Assembly (NCBI GenBank): GCA_009391835.1
Contig: QWJF01000009.1
Span: 1 to 56,362, forward strand
Reading direction: 5' to 3'
Source of the DNA: Chloroflexota bacterium
GTDB lineage: Bacteria; Chloroflexota; Anaerolineae; Anaerolineales; UBA11579
Length of the DNA: 56,362 nucleotides
Shown here: piece by piece, positions 40,549-47,314 of the stretch
How the letters are laid out: each line of letters opens with the position of its first letter
Numbering within the stretch: position 1 is the first letter of the stretch
Program-made: the position numbers and the translations under genes
Notes under the pieces: model-generated
What the model saw: the letters and a program-made list of their open reading frames with translations, nothing else
Told to the model about the DNA's origin: nothing
Database searches by the model: none

Positions 40549-41298
40549 TTATTCTTCCAGCGCCCACACCTGCAAATCCGAGAAGGACACGGACTGGGTT
40601 CCGGAGCCATCCTGACGGATAAAGACGCCGAGACGCCCAACGAAAAGGATAGGGTCGGAGGTGGTGAAAATAAGGGTATCGTTGACGAAGAAGCGCAGTT
40701 GGCTGCCACTGGCCCAAACGGCGATGCGGCTGACGCTGGGAGCCACCGCGGGGACCACCAAGCTGGTGACCCAACTCTCGTGAATGACAAGCGAACCATT
40801 GTGGAAGCGATCTACTTTGGCGCGGCCATCGCAAGAAAGGGCAAAACGGTAGTGGTTTCCGGAGGAATTGTTGCGCACGACCAGGCCGTATTCATCCTCG
40901 CCGTCGCAGATACTGGGGCTGGCGGTAATCTCGGCGTAGAAATCGCGATAAGCGACTTCGTTGCGAGCGCTGAGCACCAAACCGTTGGCGAGTTGGGTGC
41001 GGAGGGTGAGGCGGCCATTGGCCACCAGGGCGCTGCTGTTATCCGATTGGCTGGTATCCCAATATTCGTCGTCGGCGAAATCTTCGCTGAGGAGCAGCGC
41101 ACCGACGCCGGGGTGCAGGTTGGGCGTGGGGCTGGGCTCGGCGGTGGCGGTTGGGGTGTGGGTGGCGGTGGCCGGGAACCAGTCGATGGTGGCGGTGGGG
41201 GACGCGGTAGGCAGCGAAGTTTCGGTGGGCGCTGACGGTTCGGCGGGGGCGCAGGCGGCCAGGAGCAAGAGGAATGTGAGGGCGTAACGGATGCGCAT
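40549..41298 (-). CDS. Secreted lipoprotein with a lectin-like domain
   Basis: The 249-residue protein has a lipoprotein signal peptide ending in LLLLAACAP, with Cys16 as the lipidated residue, then a Thr/Pro/Ser-rich linker (about 18-62) typical of Chloroflexi surface proteins. The rest (about 70-249) is beta-rich with LLLSEDFADDEYWDTSQSDN and EDEYGLVVRNNSSGNHYRFA, resembling the concanavalin-like jelly roll of the DUF1080/LamG group, so carbohydrate binding is possible. The ATG has no Shine-Dalgarno sequence; TATAAT lies nine bases upstream. Confidence 0.8.
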   Translation of the reverse strand: MRIRYALTFLLLLAACAPAEPSAPTETSLPTASPTATIDWFPATATHTPTATAEPSPTPNLHPGVGALLLSEDFADDEYWDTSQSDNSSALVANGRLTLRTQLANGLVLSARNEVAYRDFYAEITASPSICDGEDEYGLVVRNNSSGNHYRFALSCDGRAKVDRFHNGSLVIHESWVTSLVVPAVAPSVSRIAVWASGSQLRFFVNDTLIFTTSDPILFVGRLGVFIRQDGSGTQSVSFSDLQVWALEE

Positions 41299-41307
41299 TT
41301 GGGGGTG

Positions 41308-41313
41308 ATTATA
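41308..41313 (-). promoter_or_regulatory. -10 box close to the lipoprotein start codon
   Basis: TATAAT on the minus strand ends nine bases from the ATG, which would leave a leader of zero to three bases. Confidence 0.4.
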
Positions 41314-41386
41314 GCCAGCGGAAGCGGGCCGAGCGGCTTAGCTCTGCGTTAGAATATTCGCACTTCAAAATAAACAAAGGTGATCT

Positions 41387-41728
41387 ATGCGCATACTGGT
41401 GCGTTCCAAATTGCATAAAGCCACGGTGACGGAAGCCAATCCGGACTACGTGGGCAGTATTACGATCGACGCCGAGCTGGTCGAAAAGGCGGGCTTCTGG
41501 CCGGGCGAAAAGGTGTTGGTGGTGAGCAACAAGACGGGCGAGCGGCTGGAGACCTACGTGATCGTGGGGGAGCGGGGCAGCGGGGAAATCACGATGAACG
41601 GGGGCGCGGCGCATAAGATCAAGGTGGGGGAAGAGATCATCGTAATGGCCTTCGAGATCAGCGACAAGCCCGTGGAAACAAACTTTATCCTGGTGGACAA
41701 AAAGAACCGCTTCGTCCGTTATTTATGA
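41387..41728 (+). CDS. panD: Aspartate 1-decarboxylase
   Basis: PanD makes beta-alanine from aspartate for pantothenate and CoA synthesis. The 113-residue proenzyme self-cleaves at Gly23-Ser24 (DYVGSITID) to form the pyruvoyl cofactor on the new alpha chain. Downstream blocks GEKVLVVSNKTGERLETYVI and GERGSGEITMNGGAAHK match the family. AAAGGTGAT precedes the ATG and TAGAAT at 41350-41355 is a -10 candidate. It stands alone, without panB or panC, and shares a terminator with the convergent SDR gene. Confidence 0.95.
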   Translation: MRILVRSKLHKATVTEANPDYVGSITIDAELVEKAGFWPGEKVLVVSNKTGERLETYVIVGERGSGEITMNGGAAHKIKVGEEIIVMAFEISDKPVETNFILVDKKNRFVRYL

Positions 41729-41742
41729 CCCGGAAAAAATCG

Positions 41743-41768
41743 AACGCCGCTGTGAGCGGCGTTTTTTA
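41743..41768. terminator. Bidirectional terminator between panD and the SDR gene
   Basis: AACGCCGC-TGTGA-GCGGCGTT is flanked by GTTTTTTA on the right and GGAAAAAATCG on the left. It can therefore stop both convergent genes, although the end of the SDR gene (41766) reaches into its right edge. Confidence 0.8.
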
Positions 41769-42779
41769 TTTGGCGTAACGGGCGCGGATGTTGGGGATGA
41801 GATAGTCGTTGAAGCTACGCTCGACGTCGTACTCGGGCTGCCAGCCCCAATCCTCTCGAGCAGGCTGATCGTCGGCATCCATCGGCCAGGAATCGACGAT
41901 GGCCTGGCGTTTGGCGTGAGGCTCGAAGGTAATCTGAGCCTCCGGAAAAGCGGCAAGGACGCGGGTACGGAAATCGTCCGCGGAGAGCGAGAAGGCGGTG
42001 ACGTTGTAGACGGTGCGGCTGAGGGCAGAAAGCGGGACGTTAACCAGATCGAGCAGGGCTTTGACGCCATCGGGCATAGCCATGAAGGGGATGGTGGTAT
42101 CGGGGCGCACGAAGCAGGCGTAGGGTTCACCTTTGGCGGCGGCGTGGAGCATTTCGGGGCCGTAATCGCTGGTGCCGCCGCTGGGGGCGGTGAAGGCGCT
42201 GACCAAGCCGGGGAAGCGCACGGCACGAAAATCGAGCTTGACAGGTTCCTTTTCGGCGAGTTGCTTGTAATTGCGGGAATAGTAGGTGCCGAGTTGCTCG
42301 CCATAGAGCTTGTTGGCGCCATACATCGTGGTGGGGTTGTTCCACTCCCACTGCTGGACGCGTGGATGGGCGGCTTTGGTTTCCAGGTCGGGCATGCCAT
42401 AGACGGCAATCGAGCTGGGGTAGATGAACTGGACGGGTTTGCCGCGCCACTGGGATTGCTCGGCGGCTAGCTCAAGCAGGCCGAGCGTGCCCTCGACATT
42501 GACCTGGTGGGCGGCGACGGGGGAGTACTCAGCGCGGGTGGAGAGCAGCGCGGCGAGGTGGAAGATCACATCAATTTCGTATTCGGAGACCAGGCGATCC
42601 AGCAGGCTTTTGTCGGTGATGCTGCCCTTGATGTGGGTACAGAGCGGGGCTATGTCCGGGGGCATATCAGAGAGATCGAGGGTGAGGATGAGATCGGGTT
42701 CGGCTTCGCTAAGCTGATGCACGAGCGCCTGCCCGATCTCGCCAGCTGCGCCGGTGATGAGAATGACTTTTTTGCGCAT
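41766..42779 (-). CDS. Extended SDR (NAD-dependent epimerase/dehydratase family)
   Basis: The 337-residue enzyme has the N-terminal NAD motif ITGAAGEIGQALV and the catalytic pair in TTMYGANKLYGEQLG (YxxxK). The IYPSSIAVYG serine region and PTTMYG block resemble SDR-type L-threonine 3-dehydrogenases and UDP-sugar epimerases; which reaction it performs is not clear. The ATG at 42779 is at the true SDR N-terminus; an in-frame start 17 codons upstream adds a basic leader with no homology. TATAAT lies nine bases from the ATG and no Shine-Dalgarno sequence is seen. Confidence 0.85.
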   Translation of the reverse strand: MRKKVILITGAAGEIGQALVHQLSEAEPDLILTLDLSDMPPDIAPLCTHIKGSITDKSLLDRLVSEYEIDVIFHLAALLSTRAEYSPVAAHQVNVEGTLGLLELAAEQSQWRGKPVQFIYPSSIAVYGMPDLETKAAHPRVQQWEWNNPTTMYGANKLYGEQLGTYYSRNYKQLAEKEPVKLDFRAVRFPGLVSAFTAPSGGTSDYGPEMLHAAAKGEPYACFVRPDTTIPFMAMPDGVKALLDLVNVPLSALSRTVYNVTAFSLSADDFRTRVLAAFPEAQITFEPHAKRQAIVDSWPMDADDQPAREDWGWQPEYDVERSFNDYLIPNIRARYAK

Positions 42780-42788
42780 AGGGCGGTC

Positions 42789-42794
42789 ATTATA
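42789..42794 (-). promoter_or_regulatory. -10 box close to the SDR start codon
   Basis: TATAAT on the minus strand lies nine bases from the ATG, with no Shine-Dalgarno sequence between them, suggesting a leaderless or near-leaderless mRNA. Confidence 0.4.
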
Positions 42795-42869
42795 ATGCGG
42801 CGCGCGGCGAAATTGATTTTTCGGGGGCAATTTGGGGAGTTTTCAGCGAAAAGTTGCGATTTGGGCGGC

Positions 42870-42898
42870 TTGACATCGAACGAATGTTCGTGTAGGAT
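42870..42898 (+). promoter_or_regulatory. lexA: Promoter of lexA
   Basis: TTGACA (42870-42875) and TAGGAT (42893-42898) are 17 bases apart, and the LexA box fills the spacer. AAGGAG precedes the lexA ATG by nine bases. Confidence 0.85.
42877..42890 (+). promoter_or_regulatory. lexA: LexA operator (SOS box)
   Basis: CGAACGAATGTTCG is a perfect CGAAC-N4-GTTCG palindrome, the SOS box of Gram-positive-type LexA. Located between the -35 and -10 boxes of lexA, it gives autorepression. The GAAC-N7-GTTC repeat at 42911-42925 has the wrong spacing for a second site. Confidence 0.9.
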
Positions 42899-42940
42899 GT
42901 TAGCACAAATGAACGAAAAAAGTTCAAGGAGCACTTAATT

Positions 42941-43657
42941 ATGATGATGGCGAAGCGACGCAAAGGGTTGAGCGAACGACACAAGAAAATTCTGGAAGTG
43001 CTGGAGCGCTACCAGGGCGATGTGGGCTACCCACCCTCAATCCGAGAAATCGGCAAGGAAGCCAACATCTCTTCGACTTCGGTGGTGAATTACTATCTGA
43101 ACCAGCTCGAAGAAGAAGGCTATATTGAGCGAGACCGCAAGATCTCGCGCGGTGTGCGCCTGGTCAAGACGCTGGCTGGACCGATCCAGAATGCGGCTGA
43201 GGCAGTGCGTTCGGCCCTGGAAGATTTGATCTCGGTGCCTGTAATCGGGCGAATCGTAGCCAGCGAACCGGTACAGGTGCCAGCTTCCGATTTCTCGTAC
43301 TACGACCCAGAAAGCAGCGTGCAAATCGCGCGCAACCTGCTGGCCAGCGGCGACAAGGAAGCTGACTTGTTTGCGCTGGAAGTGGAGGGCGATTCGATGA
43401 TCGACGCGATGGTTAACGATGGCGATATCGTGGTGATGAAGCGGGCGCAGGATGCCCGCAACGGCGAGATGGTGGCCGTGTGGCTGACCGACAGGGACGA
43501 AACCACTCTGAAATATTTCTACAAAGAGGGCACCGGCATTCGTTTGCAGCCCGCCAACCCCACGATGCAACCGATTTATGTGGACAACCCGCAAGCGGTG
43601 CAGATCCAGGGCAAGGTGGTAATGGTGATCCGGCAGATGGAAAGCCGTCCCATGTAA
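42941..43657 (+). CDS. lexA: LexA repressor
   Basis: LexA represses SOS genes and self-cleaves when RecA is activated. The 238-residue protein has an N-terminal winged helix (GYPPSIREIGKEANISSTSV), a linker and an S24 peptidase domain with catalytic Ser152 (VEGDSMIDAMV) and Lys191 (ETTLKYF). The usual Ala-Gly scissile bond is Ala107-Ser108 here (GRIVASEPV), a variation that could alter cleavage rate. It is about 30 residues longer than the E. coli protein, mostly in the linker. The first of three ATG-type starts fits the AAGGAG best. Confidence 0.95.
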   Translation: MMMAKRRKGLSERHKKILEVLERYQGDVGYPPSIREIGKEANISSTSVVNYYLNQLEEEGYIERDRKISRGVRLVKTLAGPIQNAAEAVRSALEDLISVPVIGRIVASEPVQVPASDFSYYDPESSVQIARNLLASGDKEADLFALEVEGDSMIDAMVNDGDIVVMKRAQDARNGEMVAVWLTDRDETTLKYFYKEGTGIRLQPANPTMQPIYVDNPQAVQIQGKVVMVIRQMESRPM

Positions 43658-43690
43658 GCTGCCCGCCCGCCGCCACGCTCCAAGACTTTC

Positions 43691-43719
43691 AAAGCCCGCT
43701 CAATGAGCGGGCTTTTTTC
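43691..43719 (+). terminator. Rho-independent terminator of lexA
   Basis: GCCCGCTC-AAT-GAGCGGGC followed by TTTTTT, 36 bases after the lexA stop. Confidence 0.92.
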
Positions 43720-43746
43720 TTTGCCCGGAAGCGCCTGAATCACCGT

Positions 43747-43752
43747 TAGAAT
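43747..43752 (+). promoter_or_regulatory. -10 box for a leaderless ATP-grasp transcript
   Basis: TAGAAT lies exactly six bases from the ATG at 43759 and no Shine-Dalgarno sequence is present, so transcription would start at the start codon. Confidence 0.5.
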
Positions 43753-43758
43753 AGCCGG

Positions 43759-44721
43759 ATGACGATTCCCAATCGGACCAGGGCGCTGGTGACGCTGATT
43801 GACGAAATTGCGGCCGACGAGGGATATGCGCTGACGCGCTTTTCCCAGGATTGGATTCTACGGTTGGAGAAAGGTGGCACGGCGCGGCACGTATTTGGCT
43901 ACAACTTCGAGGTCAATTCAGCGACGGCGCAGTTGCTGGCCGCCGATAAAGCGGCAACGGCCGATTTGCTCGCGCATGTCGGGGTGCCGGTGGTGGAACA
44001 CCGGCTATTTCTGCACCCGCGACTGGCGGGCTATGTATCGGCGCAGGGTAACTGGGACGCGATGCAGCGCTACGCGCAGGAGCGGGGCTACCCACTCGTG
44101 GTGAAGCCCAACGAGGGCACGGGGGGCGATGATATATACAAAGTGGGGAGCGCGCTGGAACTGGAGCAAGCGGTGAGCGAACTTTTTGAGGGGCACCGGG
44201 CGATCACGCTGTCACCTTTTCTGGAGATCGAACAGGAATACCGGGTGGTGGGACTGGATGGGGAAAACCTCTTGATTTACGGCAAGGAGCGGCCGCGGGT
44301 GCTGGGGGATGGACAGGCCACGGTGCTGGAACTGATCGAGCAACTGCACCTTGAGGAGCGGCTGAGCGAGGAGCAGGCCAGGCGCATCCTGGATAATCAA
44401 CAGGGCAATTTAAAGCAGGTGCTGGCTGAGGGGCAGGAACTGGTGGTGGGGTGGAAGCACAATTTGGGGGAAGGCGCCAAACCGTTGATGGTGGAGAACG
44501 GATCGCTGGCTGATCAGTTGGGGGCGCTGGCGAAGGCGGCGCGCGAGGCGCTAAGGATTCGCTTTGCCTCGGTGGATATCGTTGAAGTCAATGGGACTTT
44601 CTCGGTGCTGGAAATCAATGCGGGGGTGATGATGGAGTATTTTGTGCGGCATTATCCCGATCTACGGCCACAGGTAAAGGCGATCTATGCCAAAGCTGTG
44701 GCGGCAATGTTTACGGACTGA
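43759..44721 (+). CDS. ATP-grasp ligase related to RimK/cyanophycin synthetase
   Basis: The 320-residue protein has an ATP-grasp fold. LVVKPNEGTGGDDIYKV is the phosphate-binding loop with its lysine, EQEYRVVGLDGENLLIYGKE contains the adenine/metal-binding strand, and VDIVEVNGTFSVLEINAGVM provides the metal-binding Glu and Asn. The segment RPRVLGDGQATVLELI is typical of the ATP-grasp half of cyanophycin synthetases and gamma-glutamate ligases. It would join a carboxylate to an amine through an acyl phosphate; the substrates are unknown. It lies between lexA and the sugar transferase with no ribosome-binding site, behind its own -10 box. Confidence 0.82.
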   Translation: MTIPNRTRALVTLIDEIAADEGYALTRFSQDWILRLEKGGTARHVFGYNFEVNSATAQLLAADKAATADLLAHVGVPVVEHRLFLHPRLAGYVSAQGNWDAMQRYAQERGYPLVVKPNEGTGGDDIYKVGSALELEQAVSELFEGHRAITLSPFLEIEQEYRVVGLDGENLLIYGKERPRVLGDGQATVLELIEQLHLEERLSEEQARRILDNQQGNLKQVLAEGQELVVGWKHNLGEGAKPLMVENGSLADQLGALAKAAREALRIRFASVDIVEVNGTFSVLEINAGVMMEYFVRHYPDLRPQVKAIYAKAVAAMFTD

Positions 44722-44747
44722 ATGAGGCCAGGGCGGGCCTCCTTTGA

Positions 44748-44753
44748 TAGAAT
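44748..44753 (+). promoter_or_regulatory. Extended -10 box for a leaderless sugar-transferase transcript
   Basis: TGATAGAAT (an extended -10) ends six bases from the GTG at 44760. The GTG has no Shine-Dalgarno sequence. Confidence 0.5.
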
Positions 44754-44759
44754 TCCCTC

Positions 44760-45404
44760 GTGCCCGCCCATCTCTTACCGGTAGGAATGCCGATCTCCAA
44801 ACGACTGCTTGATTTAGCCATTGTGCTAGTGACTGCCCTATTGTGGCTGCCGATCCTGGCGGTTCTAGCGCTGCTAGTGCGGCTGATGCACGGCGCACCG
44901 GTGCTGTTCCGGCATCAGAGGCCGGGTTATCGGGCCGTACCTTTTACGTTGTACAAATTCCGGACGATGAGCGAGGCGCGGCACAGCAGCGGCACATTGC
45001 GTAGTGACGCCGAGCGGCTGACCCCCTTTGGACGCTTCCTGCGCTCGCTCAGTTTGGATGAATTGCCCGAACTCTACAATGTGCTACGTGGGGAGATGAG
45101 CCTGGTGGGGCCGCGGCCTTTGCTGATGCGCTATCTGGAGCGCTACTCGCCCGAGCAGGCCCGGCGGCACGCGACCCCTCCCGGGATCACGGGCTGGGCG
45201 CAAATCAACGGGCGCAATAACGTAAGCTGGGAGGACAAGTTCCAGCTGGACGTGTGGTACGTGGATCATTGGAGTCTTTGGCTGGATCTCAAGATTTTGC
45301 TGCTCTCAATTCCGAAAGTGCTTTTTCGAGAGGGCATCAACCAGCCGGGCAATGCCACCGCAATGGAATTCATGGGCAACTCGTCTACGGAGAAAAAAGG
45401 TTAA
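44760..45404 (+). CDS. Phosphoglycosyl transferase (PglC/WbaP-like sugar transferase)
   Basis: This monotopic membrane enzyme moves a sugar phosphate from a UDP-sugar to undecaprenyl phosphate, the first committed step in glycan or glycolipid assembly. The 214-residue product is the short PglC type: a re-entrant membrane helix (about 10-33), LYKFRTM, then SLDELPELYNVLRGEMSLVG and PRPLL with the catalytic acidic residues, and PGITGWAQINGRN. The GTG is kept as start; an ATG nine codons on has AGGA too close to it. The next gene overlaps by one base. A PglC with an acyltransferase gene nearby recalls the pglC-pglD pair that makes acylated diamino sugars. Confidence 0.9.
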   Translation: MPAHLLPVGMPISKRLLDLAIVLVTALLWLPILAVLALLVRLMHGAPVLFRHQRPGYRAVPFTLYKFRTMSEARHSSGTLRSDAERLTPFGRFLRSLSLDELPELYNVLRGEMSLVGPRPLLMRYLERYSPEQARRHATPPGITGWAQINGRNNVSWEDKFQLDVWYVDHWSLWLDLKILLLSIPKVLFREGINQPGNATAMEFMGNSSTEKKG

Positions 45405-46288
45405 TGCGCGCCCCTGAAGACCTCTACCGTGAGATGAGCCGCATCCGGCACTTTGAGGAAACTGTGCTGGATGCTTTTCCGAGCGGCGTTTTCTACGGAA
45501 CCACGCACACGTATCTGGGCCAGGAAGCCAACGCCGTGGCGGTGCTGAGCCAGCGTGCCGCGGGGGATATCGTGTTTAGCAATCACCGCTGTCACGGCCA
45601 CTTTATTGCTTATGGGGGCGACATGCGGGCGCTCTTTGCCGAACTAATGGGCAAACCGACCGGGGTTTGTGGCGGCAAAGGCGGCTCACAACATTTGCAT
45701 TGGAAAGACTTTTATTCAAACGGGGTGCTGGGCAGCACCGCGCCTGTGGCAACCGGGGCCGCCCTGGCAGAGAAGGCCAAAGGCAGCGGGGCAGCGACGG
45801 TTATCTTCCTGGGGGACGGTGCGCTGGGCCAGGGCGTGCTCTACGAAAGCCTGAATATGGCGGCGCTCTGGGGAGCGCCAATCCTATTTGTGTTAGAAGA
45901 CAATGCCATCGCCCAGACTACGCCACGAGAGCTGGCGCTGGCCGGCGATATCCAGGCGCGTTTCGAAGCTTTCGGGATCCAGAGCACTGCTCTAAACAGC
46001 AGCGATGTAGAAGAGATCGGCTCAGCCGCGGAACCGCTGCTGGGGGCCGTGCGGGCAGGCGAGGGGCCGCGGGCGCTGGTGGTACAAACGGTGCGTTTCG
46101 GGCCGCACTCCAAAGGGGACGATACCCGCGATGCTCATAAAATGGCCAAGCTGCGCGCGGCGCGTGACCCACTGGAGATTCTTGGGGCGCGGCTGAAGGC
46201 GGACGAACGCATAAAGATCGAGGCGGCGGCAAAGGCCGAAGTCCAGGAAGCCTTCGCACAGGCGCAGAAAGACCCGGAGGCGGTATGA
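45404..46288 (+). CDS. 2-oxoacid dehydrogenase E1 component, alpha subunit
   Basis: E1-alpha binds thiamine diphosphate and decarboxylates a 2-oxoacid such as pyruvate. The 294-residue protein shows the family order: MSRIRHFEETVLD, SNHRCHGHFIAYGG, GGKGGSQHLH, and the ThDP-binding FLGDGALGQGVLYESLNMAA motif (Gly137 onward) to LEDNAIA (Asn167). The ATG overlaps the sugar-transferase stop (TAATG). E1-beta overlaps its end by four bases. It is shorter than typical PDH E1-alpha at the N-terminus. There is no E3 gene nearby, and the linked E2-like protein has a different catalytic domain, so it does not belong to a standard PDH operon. Confidence 0.92.
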   Translation: MRAPEDLYREMSRIRHFEETVLDAFPSGVFYGTTHTYLGQEANAVAVLSQRAAGDIVFSNHRCHGHFIAYGGDMRALFAELMGKPTGVCGGKGGSQHLHWKDFYSNGVLGSTAPVATGAALAEKAKGSGAATVIFLGDGALGQGVLYESLNMAALWGAPILFVLEDNAIAQTTPRELALAGDIQARFEAFGIQSTALNSSDVEEIGSAAEPLLGAVRAGEGPRALVVQTVRFGPHSKGDDTRDAHKMAKLRAARDPLEILGARLKADERIKIEAAAKAEVQEAFAQAQKDPEAV

Positions 46289-47307
46289 GCAGCGTGCTGC
46301 AGGCGCTCAATCAGGGATTGCATGCCGCCTTTGAGGCGGATGATCGCGTGGTTTTGATTGGCGAGGATTTGCTCGACCCGTACGGGGGGGCGTTCAAGGT
46401 GAGCCGGGGGCTATCCAGCAAGTACCCGCAAAGGGTGATGACCAGTCCGGTCTCCGAGGCGGGGATTGTGGGCGTAGCGGGCGGGATGGCACTGCGCGGG
46501 CTGCGCCCTGTGGTCGAGATTATGTTTGGGGATTTCAGCACACTGATCGCCGACCAGATGATCAATGGGCTGAGCAAATTCCAGGGGATGTACAACGGGC
46601 AGGCACAAGTGCCAGTGGTGGTGCGCACGCCGATGGGCGGGCGGCGGGGCTACGGGCCGACGCACAGCCAAACGCTGGAGAAACTCTATTTGGGCGTGCC
46701 CGGGCTGCGCACGCTGGCCGCCAACACGCTGAGCGATCCGGGGGCGCTTTTGAAGGCGGCGATCCTTGAGGATGATGGCCCGGTGCTGTTTGTGGAGAAT
46801 AAATTATTGTACGCCAAGCCCGTGCTGGATGCGGAAACACTGAAGGATTTTGAGGTCGAGGTACAGGCTATTGATGCGGGCTACGCGCCAACGCACCTGT
46901 TAAAACTAAAAGGCTCCCCCACCCCGGCTTTGACACTGGCGGCTTATGGCTATATGGCAGAACTGGGGCGCGAGGCTTTATTGCGGCTGGCCTTTGAGCA
47001 CGAAATCTTTTGCGAATTGGTGGTTCCCAACCAACTGGCCCCCCTGGCCTCGCAGGGAAGACTCGAGGAGGCGCTGGCTGATTCACTCGGGCGCACCGGG
47101 CGGCTGTTGACGATTGAGGAGGGAACTTTCTCGCTAGGCTGGGGGGCAGAGATTGCGGCGCGGGCCGCGCACCAATTGGGCGGGCAGTTGAGGGCAACGA
47201 ACCGGGTGGCAGCGGCTGAAGAACCCATCCCAGCATCAATAGCGTTGGAAGCAAAGGCCCTTCCGGACGTGGATGACATTCTCGCTGCCGCGCGGGCGAT
47301 GGTATAG
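46285..47307 (+). CDS. 2-oxoacid dehydrogenase E1 component, beta subunit
   Basis: E1-beta completes the thiamine diphosphate site and transfers the acyl group to lipoate. The 340-residue product has the transketolase pyrimidine-binding domain with VLIGEDLLDPYGGAFKV, Glu59 in SPVSEAGIVG (the residue that activates the cofactor) and EIMFGDFSTLIADQMIN, plus GRRGYGPTHSQTLEKLY with the active-site histidine His127. A C-terminal transketolase domain follows. It starts in an ATGA overlap with E1-alpha and ends eight bases before the lipoyl-acyltransferase fusion. Confidence 0.93.
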   Translation: MSSVLQALNQGLHAAFEADDRVVLIGEDLLDPYGGAFKVSRGLSSKYPQRVMTSPVSEAGIVGVAGGMALRGLRPVVEIMFGDFSTLIADQMINGLSKFQGMYNGQAQVPVVVRTPMGGRRGYGPTHSQTLEKLYLGVPGLRTLAANTLSDPGALLKAAILEDDGPVLFVENKLLYAKPVLDAETLKDFEVEVQAIDAGYAPTHLLKLKGSPTPALTLAAYGYMAELGREALLRLAFEHEIFCELVVPNQLAPLASQGRLEEALADSLGRTGRLLTIEEGTFSLGWGAEIAARAAHQLGGQLRATNRVAAAEEPIPASIALEAKALPDVDDILAAARAMV

Positions 47308-47308
47308 T
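47303..47308 (+). promoter_or_regulatory. Extended -10 box before the lipoyl-acyltransferase gene
   Basis: TGGTATAGT (extended -10) overlaps the E1-beta stop codon and lies six bases from the ATG at 47315, which lacks a convincing Shine-Dalgarno sequence. This would allow separate leaderless expression of the fusion protein. Confidence 0.45.
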
Positions 47309-47314
47309 GGAATT

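Noticed and set aside
42911-42925. GAAC-N7-GTTC as a possible second LexA box before lexA.
   Set aside because: The spacing between half-sites is seven instead of four bases and the outer C and G are missing.
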